A program made the position numbers and the translations under genes. This document shows positions 35,695 to 45,163 of a stretch of 64,000 nt of DNA, one piece after another (within the stretch, counting starts at the first letter, position 1; the number at the start of each line of letters is the position of its first letter). The notes beneath the pieces are model-generated. The model ran no database searches. It was not told the DNA's origin and saw only the letters and a program-made list of their open reading frames with translations. This stretch comes from Lentibacillus amyloliquefaciens (GTDB taxonomy: Bacteria > Bacillota > Bacilli > Bacillales > Amphibacillaceae): contig NZ_CP013862.1 of NCBI RefSeq assembly GCF_001307805.1, positions 62,001 through 126,000 of the forward strand. Direction: 5' to 3'.

Positions 35695-36204
35695 GTCGTC
35701 AAATAATTCATCGTCTGCAGCAGCATGGGCAAGCCGGCTTGAGGCAGCTGCGGCAATGGCACCGACAATGTCATCGAGAAACGTGTGACATTCGCCGGTC
35801 GATTTGTCATTCAAATGTTTTAGAATTCCCGGCTTTTGCTTGTCAATATAGCCATAGTTGGTAAACCCGATTGAACCGTACACATTGACAATCGAAAACG
35901 CAATAATCTCGTCAATACCATACAGACTTTCATCAATTTCGATTGTTTTTTGCAGTGGTGCGTCAAGCTGCTTTTGTTCAGCCAGCTTATCCAATTGAAT
36001 ACCGGTTAGAATCGCGTTCTGCACCTCACGCTTTGTCAGGACCTGATTCACGTTATACTCACATTTATCCATGCTTAAATCTTCATGGTATTTGGACTGC
36101 AAATAGTAAACAAGATCGGCAATGTCATGTACAGTAACCCCGCGGTCCTGCAGCCATTCCCGTGCTACAACTTCCAATTTAGATCGATTCGAATTGTTAT
36201 CCAT
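35692..36204 (-). CDS. yutG: YutG, phosphatidylglycerophosphatase A-like protein
   Basis: A 170-residue protein of the PgpA/YutG family (soluble relatives without the membrane helices). Conserved parts are REWLQDRGVTVHDIADLVYY, YNVNQVLTKREVQNAILTGI, DESLYGIDEIIAFSIVNVYG and the C-terminal FLDDIVGAIAAAASSRLAH with the DD metal site. The exact substrate is unsettled. The ATG at 36204 has AAAGGTG upstream and is preferred; the longer frame back to 36429 overlaps the divergent yutH. Confidence 0.9.
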   Translation of the reverse strand: MDNNSNRSKLEVVAREWLQDRGVTVHDIADLVYYLQSKYHEDLSMDKCEYNVNQVLTKREVQNAILTGIQLDKLAEQKQLDAPLQKTIEIDESLYGIDEIIAFSIVNVYGSIGFTNYGYIDKQKPGILKHLNDKSTGECHTFLDDIVGAIAAAASSRLAHAAADDELFDD

Positions 36205-36285
36205 TATAATCACCTTTTCTAAAAAATTGTTAAGATCATCTGCTTTCATACATATAGTGAAACAGAAGCCAAAAAAGGGGAGATC

Positions 36286-37260
36286 ATGTTGAGAGACTTT
36301 CTTGAAGCCTATTATGGCATCCAGCCTTGGGATAAAATGATATGGAACGGTATTGAAGGGCATAAAGATGATAAGTATATTTATTTTATCATGTCTTGCG
36401 ATCAGAAGGAAATTATACATATGGAACAAGCGGCTTTAGCTTATTTTTTATATGAGAACAATTACAGTCAAATGACAATACCGCTGCCAAACAGTCAAGG
36501 CGAATGGTATACGCCATATCTTGAAAGCTACTATATGGTATTGCGTGCCGAAAATACTTCGACCGTCAAACCAATTGTGCATGGGGAAGAACTGGCAGCA
36601 CTACATGCGGTTGGATCAATGTATCCATATGAACCACAGACCATTTCGAGTTATGGTCAATGGAAGGGTTTGTGGATTGATAAATTGACGGCATTTGAAG
36701 AGAAGGTAGAATGGGAGGCCAGAGATACACCCAATGCTTATTACCGTCTTTTGATGGATTCTCTGCCGTATGTGTCAGGATTGAGCGAAAATGCGATCCA
36801 ATACATGCAGGAAAGCGAGTCGGATAGAAGGTTTCATGAAGCAGATCAGGGAACGATTGTTTTTAGCCGATATGATGGACAGCTTAACCAGCCGTTTCTT
36901 TGGATGACCGACCTTGCATACGACCACCCCACCCGTGATCTGGCTGAATATATTCGTTATAAACTATTGGAAAAAGAGAATCCCGCAGATGAGATACGTG
37001 TCTTTTTGGATAACTACCAGAAAGTGGTCCCGTTATCCATTTTTGGCTGGCGGCTATTGTACGCGCGGCTTTTATACCCAATTCATTTGTTTGATATTAT
37101 TGGGCGCGGGTTTTTAACCAGACAGCATGGAACGCTTTACACTGAATTAAGCGATATGCTGGATAGGCAGTCTGTTTATGAAAAAAGGATGCGGCAATTT
37201 TTTGAGAATGCAGGAGTTAATTGTGAAGAATTGCAAATTCCTGTGTTACACTGGCTGTAA
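36286..37260 (+). CDS. yutH: YutH, spore-coat-associated kinase-like protein
   Basis: A 324-residue member of the CotS/YutH family, which has an aminoglycoside-phosphotransferase-like kinase fold and is linked to the spore coat. Signals are YYMVLRAE, LHAVG, and FLWMTDLAYDHPTRDLAEYIRYKL in the catalytic-loop region, where the usual HGD is changed, so kinase activity is doubtful. AAAAAGGGGAG precedes the ATG. Confidence 0.85.
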   Translation: MLRDFLEAYYGIQPWDKMIWNGIEGHKDDKYIYFIMSCDQKEIIHMEQAALAYFLYENNYSQMTIPLPNSQGEWYTPYLESYYMVLRAENTSTVKPIVHGEELAALHAVGSMYPYEPQTISSYGQWKGLWIDKLTAFEEKVEWEARDTPNAYYRLLMDSLPYVSGLSENAIQYMQESESDRRFHEADQGTIVFSRYDGQLNQPFLWMTDLAYDHPTRDLAEYIRYKLLEKENPADEIRVFLDNYQKVVPLSIFGWRLLYARLLYPIHLFDIIGRGFLTRQHGTLYTELSDMLDRQSVYEKRMRQFFENAGVNCEELQIPVLHWL

Positions 37261-37343
37261 AGTGATAATTCATTCAGAGGGTGCTTTTTCCCGCTGAAGC
37301 TGGATCATATAAAAGGCTACGTATTGATTGGAGTGTTGAATGA

Positions 37344-38306
37344 ATGAAACCTGTTATTTACATTACCCGAAAAATCCCTGAAGTCATTTTGCAGCCATAC
37401 CGGGATGCATTTGACTTTCGAATGTGGGAAAAAGAGAATGAGCCTGTTCCGCGGGATGTTCTGCTGCGCGAGATTGCTTCGGTTGATGGTGTGTTTTGTT
37501 TGCTGAGCGAAAAGATCGATCATGAATTTCTTGCTGCTGCCGGTAATTTAAAAGTTGTCGCGAATATGGCAGTCGGCTATGACAATATTGATATCCAAGC
37601 GGCTAACGAACATGGGGTGATTGTCACCAATACACCTGATGTGCTGACGGAGACGACAGCTGATTTGACGTTTGCTCTTATGATGGCAGCAGCCCGCCGG
37701 ATTGTGGAGGCATCAGATTATATCCGTGACGGGAAATGGGAATATTGGACACCCTATTTACTGGCAGGATCTGATATTCATGATAAAACGATCGGTATTG
37801 TCGGTATGGGCAGAATTGGAGAAGCGGTTGCAAGACGTGCGAAAGGATTCGGTATGTCCATTTTGTATCATACCCGCACAAGAAAAGAACAAGCCGAACA
37901 GGAACTGGGAGTAGCTCATCGGGGATTTACTGAGCTGTTGGAGGAAGCGGATTTTGTCATTTCGCTTGTTCCGCTGAATGAACAAACTGACAAGATGTTT
38001 AACCAGGAGGCGTTTGGAAACATGAAGTCCTCGGCAATCTTTGTCAATGCCTCCCGTGGCGGTGTTGTCGATGAAAATGCACTGCTTGAAGCCTTGAAGT
38101 CCAATGAAATTCAAGGTGCCGGGCTTGATGTATTTGCAAATGAACCGATTTCACCGGAACATCCGCTTACCGGACTGGACAACGTTGTCTGTCTGCCGCA
38201 CATCGGATCGGCAAGTACAGACACACGGACGAAAATGATTGAACTGTGCCTTGATAACCTGAAGGCCGTATTAAATGGTCAAGAGGCTATCACCCCGGTC
38301 CGTTAA
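37344..38306 (+). CDS. D-isomer specific 2-hydroxyacid dehydrogenase (glyoxylate/hydroxypyruvate reductase type)
   Basis: A 320-residue NAD(P)-dependent enzyme. The Rossmann motif is GIVGMGRIGEAVARR, and the catalytic triad is visible as Arg in NASRGGVVDE, Glu in FANEP and His in CLPHIGSAS. The pattern MAVGYDNIDIQAANEHGV and TETTADLTFALMMAAARR match glyoxylate/hydroxypyruvate (D-glycerate) reductases. It should convert hydroxypyruvate or glyoxylate to D-glycerate or glycolate. A terminator follows. Confidence 0.9.
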   Translation: MKPVIYITRKIPEVILQPYRDAFDFRMWEKENEPVPRDVLLREIASVDGVFCLLSEKIDHEFLAAAGNLKVVANMAVGYDNIDIQAANEHGVIVTNTPDVLTETTADLTFALMMAAARRIVEASDYIRDGKWEYWTPYLLAGSDIHDKTIGIVGMGRIGEAVARRAKGFGMSILYHTRTRKEQAEQELGVAHRGFTELLEEADFVISLVPLNEQTDKMFNQEAFGNMKSSAIFVNASRGGVVDENALLEALKSNEIQGAGLDVFANEPISPEHPLTGLDNVVCLPHIGSASTDTRTKMIELCLDNLKAVLNGQEAITPVR

Positions 38307-38338
38307 AAAAAGGCAGACGCAAATGCGCCTGCCTTTTT
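38306..38338. terminator. Terminator between the dehydrogenase and nifU
   Basis: AGGCAGACGC and GCGCCTGCCT form an imperfect stem with an A-run before and TTTTT after. It can serve the plus-strand dehydrogenase and the convergent nifU gene. Confidence 0.8.
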
Positions 38339-38349
38339 GGAATATGTTA

Positions 38350-38574
38350 TTAAAATACCTGTTCAATCTCACTAACACCGGGAACTTCAGATCTCAATGC
38401 ACGTTCGATCCCTGCTTTCAATGTGATCGTGGAACTCGGGCAGTTTCCGCAAGCACCCATGAGACGAATAAGTACAATGCCATCGTCATCTACATCTATC
38501 AACTCGACGTCACCGCCATCACGTAATAAGAACGGGCGAAGTTTGGTTAATACTTCCTGCACTTGCTCTTGCAT
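38350..38574 (-). CDS. yutI: NifU-like Fe-S scaffold (YutI)
   Basis: A 74-residue NifU C-terminal domain protein with the cluster-binding CxxC in GACGNCPSS and the family [17 protein letters not shown]. It carries Fe-S clusters to target proteins. AAAGGAG precedes the ATG. The Suf operon at the left end and the A-type carrier nearby act in the same pathway. Confidence 0.95.
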   Translation of the reverse strand: MQEQVQEVLTKLRPFLLRDGGDVELIDVDDDGIVLIRLMGACGNCPSSTITLKAGIERALRSEVPGVSEIEQVF

Positions 38575-38718
38575 TATCCATCTTCTCCTTTCATTGGTAC
38601 TATTATAAACTCAAATTTTGAAAAAAGCTAATTAATTCATCCTTAGTTGATTTTATTTTATCTTTTTTTATGCTTTTTGTAAAATGAAATTAATCATATG
38701 ATGTAGGAGGGACCCTAT

Positions 38719-39045
38719 ATGGATAAAAATATCCTGATAACAGTTTATGGGGCAGAACAGATTTGTGCAAGCTGTGTGGGGGCACCGGGCTCCAAGGACA
38801 CTTATGAATGGCTGCAGGCAGCAATCGGCAGAAAATATATTGATGATGAAATTTCTTACAACTATATCGACATTGAACAGCCGCCGGATGATGAAAAACA
38901 TCGGCAGCTGTCAGAGCGTATTTTGGATGATGAATTCTTTTATCCACTAGTGCTTGTGAACGAAAAAATCGTTGCTGAAGGGATTCCTAAGTTGAAAACG
39001 ATTTACAAAGAGTTGGACAAAAATGGAGCCGTTCTTCAAAAGTAA
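38719..39045 (+). CDS. yuzD: YuzD family protein (DUF1462)
   Basis: A 108-residue DUF1462 protein with a thioredoxin-like fold. The CASC motif near the N-terminus (YGAEQICASCVGAPGSKDTYEWLQ, cited in part) resembles a redox CxxC, and FFYPLVLVNEKIVAEGIPKL is the second conserved block. The function is not known, but location between nifU and the A-type carrier suggests an Fe-S or redox role. AGGAGGG precedes the ATG. Confidence 0.92.
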   Translation: MDKNILITVYGAEQICASCVGAPGSKDTYEWLQAAIGRKYIDDEISYNYIDIEQPPDDEKHRQLSERILDDEFFYPLVLVNEKIVAEGIPKLKTIYKELDKNGAVLQK

Positions 39046-39155
39046 ACGAATGGTGCATGTTCTTCACAAATTATAATCATTGAATTGCAGGCTGATAGTT
39101 TGTATACTGAAGAGTAACATCTTATTTCTCATCTTTAATAGAGGAGGACACATAT

Positions 39156-39512
39156 ATGGTTTTTTCAATTACGGATACTGCGGCTGGACAGGTACAAGAG
39201 ATGATGAAGGAAGAGGAAACCGGCGCCCGCCTGCGTTTCGGTATTCAGGGCGGCGGCTGCAGCGGACTTTCCTATTCGCTTGGATTTGATCACGATGTTA
39301 ATGACGAATTGGATATGGTTGAAGACATAAATGGCATTCCGGTAGTTATCAACAAGCAGGACGCACCGATTATTGAAGGTACAACGATTGATTTTAAACA
39401 AAACATGATGGGCGGGGGTTTCAGTATCGATAATCCGAATGCCATCGTTTCATGCGGCTGCGGATCGTCATTCAGAACGGACCGCCGTGTGGGAGCACCG
39501 GAAAAATGCTAG
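39156..39512 (+). CDS. erpA: A-type Fe-S cluster carrier (HesB/YutM family)
   Basis: A 118-residue HesB/IscA-type protein with the three cluster cysteines in GGGCSGLSY and CGCGSSF. It delivers Fe-S clusters. B. subtilis YutM sits in the same neighbourhood. AGAGGAGG precedes the ATG. The gene is followed by an imperfect hairpin (39533-39572) and then a bidirectional terminator. Confidence 0.93.
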   Translation: MVFSITDTAAGQVQEMMKEEETGARLRFGIQGGGCSGLSYSLGFDHDVNDELDMVEDINGIPVVINKQDAPIIEGTTIDFKQNMMGGGFSIDNPNAIVSCGCGSSFRTDRRVGAPEKC

Positions 39513-39585
39513 TTGAAGTGTAGCTAACATAGACCGACAGCAACTCCCTTAATATGGGCGTTACTGTCAGTTATATATGTCACAG

Positions 39586-39626
39586 AAAAAGCCAGAGCCC
39601 CTTCATAAAGGGATTCTGGCTTTTTT
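39586..39626. terminator. Bidirectional terminator between the Fe-S carrier and yumC
   Basis: AAAAAGCCAGA...TCTGGCTTTTTT with an inner CCCTT/AAGGG stem separates convergent genes. Confidence 0.9.
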
Positions 39627-39641
39627 AGCAATTAAAACGCT

Positions 39642-40628
39642 TTAGAACATCGCAGTTGAGTGTTTTGGCTGGACACGTGCTTTCGGGTCGATATATTGTT
39701 TAGCATTGTTAATAGCTGTTGGTCCTTCCCCGAATCCTGTGACAATCAAATTGACTTTCCCGGGATAGGTTGTAATATCGCCTGCAGCGTATATACCGGG
39801 GATATTCGTTTCCATGCGTGAATTGACCACAATACTGTTTTTATCGATGTCAAGCCCCCAATTTTTGATCGAACCGAGTGTCGAAACAAAGCCGTAATTG
39901 CAAAGAACTGAATCAACTTTGACTTCCTTAATTGAATCACCTTTAGCTTCGTTTAATGTCACTGTTTCGATTTTCCCGTTACCGTTGATTGCAGCCGGGA
40001 TATAAGGCGTTACCACATCAACGCTTGAATTTGTCAATTGTTCGACACTGTGCTCATGTGCCCTGAATTTATCCCGGCGGTGTACCAGTGTTACCTTTTC
40101 GGCAATCGGTTCAAGCATTAATGCCCAGTCCACTGCTGAATCACCGCCGCCCAGAAGCATGACGTGCTGTCCCTGGTAAGCATTCAAATCTTGTACATGG
40201 TAATGCAAATTCACGCCTTCATATTGATCACACCCATCGACGTTCAAACGCCGTGGCTGAAATGCTCCGTTGCCTGCTGTAATGATGATAGTTCTTGTAA
40301 AATGTTCCTCACCGGTATTGGAGGTTAATTTTAATATATCATCCTCAAGGCGTTCCACTTGTTCGACTGATTGACCCAAAACAACCGTCGGATCAAACAT
40401 CTGCGCTTGCTCTTCCAGGTTGTCCACTAAATCCTGAGCCCGAACTTTCGGGAAACCGGCAACATCATATATATATTTCTCTGGATACAGGGCTGTCAGC
40501 TGCCCTCCAGTATGAGGTAAGCTTTCCATTATTTTAACGCTTGCCTGACGCATACCGCCGTAAAATGCAGTGAATAAGCCAGTGGGACCCGCTCCAATAA
40601 TGGTCACGTCGAAAACTTTATCTGTCAT
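39642..40628 (-). CDS. yumC: Ferredoxin/flavodoxin--NADP+ reductase, YumC type
   Basis: A 328-residue thioredoxin-reductase-like FAD enzyme: FAD motif [12 protein letters not shown] motif [15 protein letters not shown], and [10 protein letters not shown] near the C-terminus. It lacks the CxxC of thioredoxin reductase, which defines the YumC class of ferredoxin-NADP reductases. It supplies electrons between NADPH and ferredoxin or flavodoxin. The ATG at 40628 has GGGGGGAC upstream; the frame upstream to 40679 has no start site. Confidence 0.95.
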   Translation of the reverse strand: MTDKVFDVTIIGAGPTGLFTAFYGGMRQASVKIMESLPHTGGQLTALYPEKYIYDVAGFPKVRAQDLVDNLEEQAQMFDPTVVLGQSVEQVERLEDDILKLTSNTGEEHFTRTIIITAGNGAFQPRRLNVDGCDQYEGVNLHYHVQDLNAYQGQHVMLLGGGDSAVDWALMLEPIAEKVTLVHRRDKFRAHEHSVEQLTNSSVDVVTPYIPAAINGNGKIETVTLNEAKGDSIKEVKVDSVLCNYGFVSTLGSIKNWGLDIDKNSIVVNSRMETNIPGIYAAGDITTYPGKVNLIVTGFGEGPTAINNAKQYIDPKARVQPKHSTAMF

Positions 40629-40774
40629 GGAAGTCCCCCCATTGATTAGTTTTAAAATACACCATTCCCATCGTACCACAAACCGATAAGATTTGTGTAT
40701 TTATGCAGTTCACTGTGTTCGAATCTAATTAAAAGATTAAGTGAAACAAACTTTTCTGAAAGTAATCATATACC

Positions 40775-40803
40775 TTGAAACATCGCTTGAAAACGAATAA
40801 GAT
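40775..40803 (+). promoter_or_regulatory. Candidate sigma-A promoter for the NADH dehydrogenase gene
   Basis: TTGAAA (40775-40780), a 17-base spacer and TAAGAT (40798-40803) lie about 105 bases before the start codon. Confidence 0.45.
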
Positions 40804-40907
40804 ATGGATTGGATTACAACTATGTTACAAAAATATAAAGTTCTGGTTAAGTTTAATATAGAGAGATAGAACCTTGTAAAGAGGGAAGTGATAGGGGAAG
40901 TGGTTAT

Positions 40908-42131
40908 ATGATGAAGAAACCGGATATTGTCATTTTAGGTGCCGGTTATGGAGGAATCATGACGGCACTTAAGCTGCAGAAAATGCTCAACGTAAATGAA
41001 GCGGCCATCACGCTTGTTAATAAATATGATTATCACTATCAGACTACCTGGCTGCATGAAAATGCGGCCGGTACGCTGCATCATGACCGTACGAGGATTC
41101 CAATCAATGATGTTATAAATACAGACAAAGTGCAGTTTATTTTGGATACTGTCGTCTCAATAAAACCTGATAAAAAGAAGGTTAAACTGGAAAACGGTGA
41201 TTTGAACTACGATATACTTGTTATCGGTTTAGGGTTTGAAGCAGAAACGTTTGGCATACCCGGGTTAAAGGAAAATGCATTTACGATTGGAGATATTGAT
41301 AGCGCAAGGCTGATCAGGGAACATCTTAAATACAACTTTGCCATGTATCATCATGAAAATTGCAAGAACCTGGGCAGACTCAATATCGTTGTCGGAGGCG
41401 GGGGATTTACCGGTGTTGAATTTCTGGGTGAATTGGCCAACCGGATTCCAGAGCTATGTGAAGAATACGATATTAACAAATCAATGGTGCGGCTTATCAA
41501 TATTGAAAGAGAAACGACTGTTTTGCCGGGGTTTGACTCGCAACTGGCCGAATATGCGATGTCGTCACTTGAATCACGCGGGGTTGAATTTATTACTGGA
41601 GCGGATTTTAAGAAGTGTGAACCTGATCGTATTGTATATGAAAAAGACGGCAAAGAAGTGTCAATACCCACATATACAACAATTTGGACTGCAGGCGTGC
41701 GTGCTAATTCCATTGTAGAAGAATCCGGATTTGATCATAATCAAGGCAAAATTGATGTTTGCCCTGACCTGCGTGCACCCGGATACGATGATATATTTGC
41801 AATCGGTGATTGTGCATTGATAATGGATAGAGCAACGAATACACCTTATCCGCCAACAGCGCAAATCGCCGTTCAGCAATCCGACACGGCTGCCCGCAAT
41901 ATTACGGCACTTGTACAGGGAACAGGAGAACTGACTGAATTTGAACCGCATATGCTTGGAACGGTTGCATCGCTCGGCAACAACGACGCGATCGGTGACG
42001 TTTTTAATAACAGGAAATTGTTTGGTTGGAAAGCGGTAATCATGAAAAAAATAATTGAAAATCGCTATCTGTTTAAATTAGGCGGTTGGGGCCTTTTGAT
42101 GCGCAAAGGGAAATTTAATATTTTTTACTAG
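40908..42131 (+). CDS. yumB: Type II NADH dehydrogenase (YumB-like)
   Basis: A 407-residue NDH-2 flavoprotein: FAD motif ILGAGYGGIM, NADH motif IVVGGGGFTGVEFLGEL, and the second FAD contact DIFAIGDCALI. It passes electrons from NADH to menaquinone at the membrane surface without proton pumping. Placement directly before yuiB, and near yumC, identifies it as the yumB counterpart. AGGGAAGTG and GGGGAAG precede the ATG. Confidence 0.92.
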   Translation: MMKKPDIVILGAGYGGIMTALKLQKMLNVNEAAITLVNKYDYHYQTTWLHENAAGTLHHDRTRIPINDVINTDKVQFILDTVVSIKPDKKKVKLENGDLNYDILVIGLGFEAETFGIPGLKENAFTIGDIDSARLIREHLKYNFAMYHHENCKNLGRLNIVVGGGGFTGVEFLGELANRIPELCEEYDINKSMVRLINIERETTVLPGFDSQLAEYAMSSLESRGVEFITGADFKKCEPDRIVYEKDGKEVSIPTYTTIWTAGVRANSIVEESGFDHNQGKIDVCPDLRAPGYDDIFAIGDCALIMDRATNTPYPPTAQIAVQQSDTAARNITALVQGTGELTEFEPHMLGTVASLGNNDAIGDVFNNRKLFGWKAVIMKKIIENRYLFKLGGWGLLMRKGKFNIFY

Positions 42132-42169
42132 ACCGTGTTGTGTGAGTTTGCTTTCTTTCTATTTCATTT

Positions 42170-42218
42170 AACAAGCAGTGGGGGATGAGAGAAGATTCCC
42201 CCTGATTGAAGATTCACT
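42170..42218 (-). repeat. Partial copy of the modular hairpin repeat
   Basis: It contains the AACAAGCAGTGGGG and CCCCTGATTGAAGATTCAC parts of the terminal hairpin seen in the fuller copies at 42631, 48974, 50303 and 57682. Confidence 0.7.
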
Positions 42219-42269
42219 GAAGTTATTATAAAATGATTGCTGTATGCATTGGTGAAGGGAGATACAGCG

Positions 42270-42581
42270 TTGATACAGTTTGTCGTTTCCATATTGTTGT
42301 TTTTTGTCATATTTTTTGGACTGGCATTTATTTTAAACATGCTTTTGCGCAGCACCTGGCTTATGGCGGTAATTTATCCGATAATTGTTTTAATGATTGT
42401 GGACAATATATCAACAGCAAATTATTTTACTGGTCCGGGAGAGGCTTTCAGCACAGCTTTCTCCAGATTGACAGAAATAACCATTGCTGATATAAGCATC
42501 TTGGGTGCAGGCTTTATTGGCACCATTGTTTCCGGATTTGTGATCAAATTTTTGCGTAAAAACGGGTATCAGATGTTTTAG
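42270..42581 (+). CDS. yuiB: YuiB family membrane protein
   Basis: About 103 residues with three membrane helices (IQFVVSILLFFVIFFGLAFI, MAVIYPIIVLMIVDNI, and a C-terminal ILGAGFIGTIVSGFVIKFL) ending LRKNGYQMF like YuiB of B. subtilis. Function unknown. TTG at 42270 has GAAGGGAG upstream; earlier in-frame starts have no site. Confidence 0.85.
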   Translation: MIQFVVSILLFFVIFFGLAFILNMLLRSTWLMAVIYPIIVLMIVDNISTANYFTGPGEAFSTAFSRLTEITIADISILGAGFIGTIVSGFVIKFLRKNGYQMF

Positions 42582-42590
42582 CTGGTTGGA

Positions 42591-42632
42591 AAAAAGGCGT
42601 TAACCTGCATGCAGCAGGTTAACGCCTTTTTT
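42591..42632. terminator. Terminator after yuiB
   Basis: AAAAAGGCGTTAACCTGC (42591-42608) pairs perfectly with the mirror copy ending in a T-run. Strong and symmetric, so usable in both directions. Confidence 0.92.
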
Positions 42633-42786
42633 ATCCCGCATGTAACTGGGAGTAAGCCCCCCACCTCGAATGTTCGGGTATACGATGAAGCTTAGGTGGG
42701 GGATCAACTGCCAGTAAATATCCGATTCTGTTCATCTAACAATCAGTGGGGAAGAAAGAACCCCCACTGATTGAAGATTCACTTTA
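42631..42786 (-). repeat. Modular hairpin repeat, copy a
   Basis: A full copy, read on the minus strand from the stop codon of the DUF4129 gene. It has TAAAGTGAATC, the hairpin CAATCAGTGGGGG...CCCCACTGATTG, GTTAGATGAAC-like linker, an inner hairpin (CCCCCACCT/AGGTGGGGG) and the end TTACATGCGGGATAAA. The TAA of the gene is the first triplet of the repeat. Confidence 0.85.
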
Positions 42787-43983
42787 TTGATATTTTGATA
42801 TGAGGTAGTCAAGCAGATTATGAATCGTCTTACGTTCATCCTTTGTTAAATTTTTTTCTCCGTATCTTACCTTTTGATATAAATCAAGATGAGCAGGATT
42901 TAAATTCAATCGGTCAAACCATTCTTCAATCGTTTCTGACGGGTTTCTGCCTAATCGTTTACGATGAGCCTGTTGTTCAAACTTGAGAACTTTTTTTCTA
43001 ATCGGATCGTTCGGCCGGGTGAATAAAGCCCTATCTCGGAAAAGCTGGCTCCCTTTTGGTGCTGATTCGATGGGGGAAGTGGAAATAGGTGAGTCATTGC
43101 TGCCATGCTTCTCTACAGTGTTATTTCCCGCAAATTTTTTCCGGTAAAGAAATATTGTCACTGCAATAATTGCCATTACAACCAGTAAGATTGTCCACCA
43201 ATTAATCATATCAATGCCGCCATTATAGGAGCTGGTCTTGTCAGTCTGTTCACTCAGTTCATCCATATTTTCACCAAATTTGGTTGCGGCTTGTTTAATC
43301 GTTTCATCGTCCACCATATCCTGTAAAAAACGGAAGTCCACACCTAACTTATCAGCAGTACCGGCAATGCCCAGTACTGTGTATTCAAACAATGCACCAA
43401 TACCTGAAAAAGTAATACCTATCAGCCTGGTGACGAAAGGATAGAAACCATATATCAGTGCCGCACCGGCTAGAAGTAATAAGAGAAAAACTCCTAGCGT
43501 CAAGCTTGTTCTCATTGGCTTATTGGGTATTTCGGTTTCTGTCATTAAATGCCCCCAGTACCCGCCTCCAGTTATCAATATTTGAAAAATGGCCATCCAG
43601 ACCAGATTTGAATAATTAAAAAATATAATTCCGATGAAAAGCATGAGCATTGTTAACACTAGAACTGTCATCTGGTTATCAGACGGCCCTTTATTATGCC
43701 GCCATGTTATAAATATAATCCACAGCAGTACGACAACAAGTGGATAGTGAAGTATATAATACATCAAGCAGAATATTAATAAAATGACGGGTATATAAAC
43801 AGCATAGTTTTTGCTGATTCGTAAACTTAAATCAAACAGAATGATGCAAAGGCCTGTTATAAGCAAATAGCTCCAAAACGGAATAGGCTTCTGGCTGACT
43901 GCAAAAATCGGTATGAGGAAAAAATAAAACAGGATTGATTCAGAGAATAACTGACTATATATAACGATACGAAGGTTAGCCAT
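42784..43983 (-). CDS. DUF4129 membrane protein lacking a transglutaminase core
   Basis: The product has 399 residues with about seven N-terminal membrane helices, an extracytoplasmic helical stretch (DETIKQAATKFGENMDELSE), a further helix (WWTILLVVMAIIAVTIFLY) and a C-terminal DUF4129 domain (NPSETIEEWFDRLNLNPAHL, YGEKNLTKDE). In the usual MoxR-DUF58-transglutaminase operon the third protein (YebA type, over 700 residues) has a transglutaminase domain between these parts; here it is absent. Function unknown. It overlaps the DUF58 gene by 8 bases. Confidence 0.8.
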   Translation of the reverse strand: MANLRIVIYSQLFSESILFYFFLIPIFAVSQKPIPFWSYLLITGLCIILFDLSLRISKNYAVYIPVILLIFCLMYYILHYPLVVVLLWIIFITWRHNKGPSDNQMTVLVLTMLMLFIGIIFFNYSNLVWMAIFQILITGGGYWGHLMTETEIPNKPMRTSLTLGVFLLLLLAGAALIYGFYPFVTRLIGITFSGIGALFEYTVLGIAGTADKLGVDFRFLQDMVDDETIKQAATKFGENMDELSEQTDKTSSYNGGIDMINWWTILLVVMAIIAVTIFLYRKKFAGNNTVEKHGSNDSPISTSPIESAPKGSQLFRDRALFTRPNDPIRKKVLKFEQQAHRKRLGRNPSETIEEWFDRLNLNPAHLDLYQKVRYGEKNLTKDERKTIHNLLDYLISKYQ

Positions 43984-45163
43984 ACATATCTTTTCCTTTT
44001 ATAAACGGGTCTATGTGAGAGTCGGATATATGATATAAACGGTGGCCCTTGCTCGTTAATTTATTTATAATATCATAATTGGTTTCATCGAATTCACCAA
44101 TCAAAATAATCATACGTGGTTGTATGTGTGATTGGTGCAACTGGTAAAGGACGTTTTGAATTGGTTGAATCATATACTCCGTTCCAATGCGAGTTATAAG
44201 ATTCAATAGGCGTTTTAAATGATTGATATCGCGACCGCCGGGTAAATGAACGGAACCATATTCATTCACATAAATTTCGACTTCGTAGCCTCTTTGGATA
44301 AGGATGTTGCATATATACGCTGTTTTGGAGAGGATCTCCTCCAGCATCGGGCTGGTGTATAAGTTCCCCAATGGGCTTTTTTCCGAAATGTTTACAAGAA
44401 TTGTCCAAACCATGTGATGATTGCGTTCGTATGTTTTCGTCTGCAGTTTTTGCATTTTAGCGCTTGCTTTCCAGTGAATCCGGTGGAAGGGATCAGACGT
44501 TGTATAATCCCTTGTTCCCATTGGCTGCAGTATATCTTCAAATTGTGAAAGTGTTGTTATATCCTGACCGAGGTACTGGTTTCGGATGTCTTTAATGAAT
44601 TTTATTGGCTGATAATTCGGATAAACGATTAGTTCATGGTGTAGAGGTTCTGTGTATGTAAGTGTAAAATATTCAAAGTTCAACAAGTGTGGAAATGTCA
44701 ATCGGATATGTTTAATTCGTCCAGCTCCCCGTTTAATAGCCTTCAACGGAATACTTATAGACACTTTACTTTTGCCTGAGATTGAAACAGGGACACGATA
44801 TTCATTGTAGCCTTGCCGTGTGGTATGTAAATAGTCGTTATTTAAGACATGGCCTTTTGTTGAGAACAACAGGAAGCCATTAATATATGGAATTAATGAA
44901 TTGTTTTTTATCGTCAGGTTCAACTCTATCGATTCACCCGGAAATGCTCTGAAGGACTGGTCAAGCATATCCATGGTTAGTTTTTGGGCGATCTGCCGAT
45001 TATATAACTTCAGCCCAATCAGATAGACACTTATAATTCCAATGAACATAAACGCAAGTCGCCGGTCAAGATAGATGCTTACAACTAGCAGCAAAATGGT
45101 CAGAGCCAGAATAATATCGTGCTCAAACTTTTTATTTGTGGTTAAATCTTTTTTCCATTGCAT
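43976..45163 (-). CDS. DUF58 domain protein
   Basis: The product has 395 residues: two N-terminal membrane helices (about 17-50), then a beta-rich region and the DUF58 core with TRDYTTSDPFHRIHWKASAK, a degenerate vWA-like fold. Partner of MoxR ATPases; B. subtilis YeaD is the counterpart. The start overlaps the moxR stop by 1 base (TAATG). Confidence 0.9.
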   Translation of the reverse strand: MQWKKDLTTNKKFEHDIILALTILLLVVSIYLDRRLAFMFIGIISVYLIGLKLYNRQIAQKLTMDMLDQSFRAFPGESIELNLTIKNNSLIPYINGFLLFSTKGHVLNNDYLHTTRQGYNEYRVPVSISGKSKVSISIPLKAIKRGAGRIKHIRLTFPHLLNFEYFTLTYTEPLHHELIVYPNYQPIKFIKDIRNQYLGQDITTLSQFEDILQPMGTRDYTTSDPFHRIHWKASAKMQKLQTKTYERNHHMVWTILVNISEKSPLGNLYTSPMLEEILSKTAYICNILIQRGYEVEIYVNEYGSVHLPGGRDINHLKRLLNLITRIGTEYMIQPIQNVLYQLHQSHIQPRMIILIGEFDETNYDIINKLTSKGHRLYHISDSHIDPFIKGKDMYG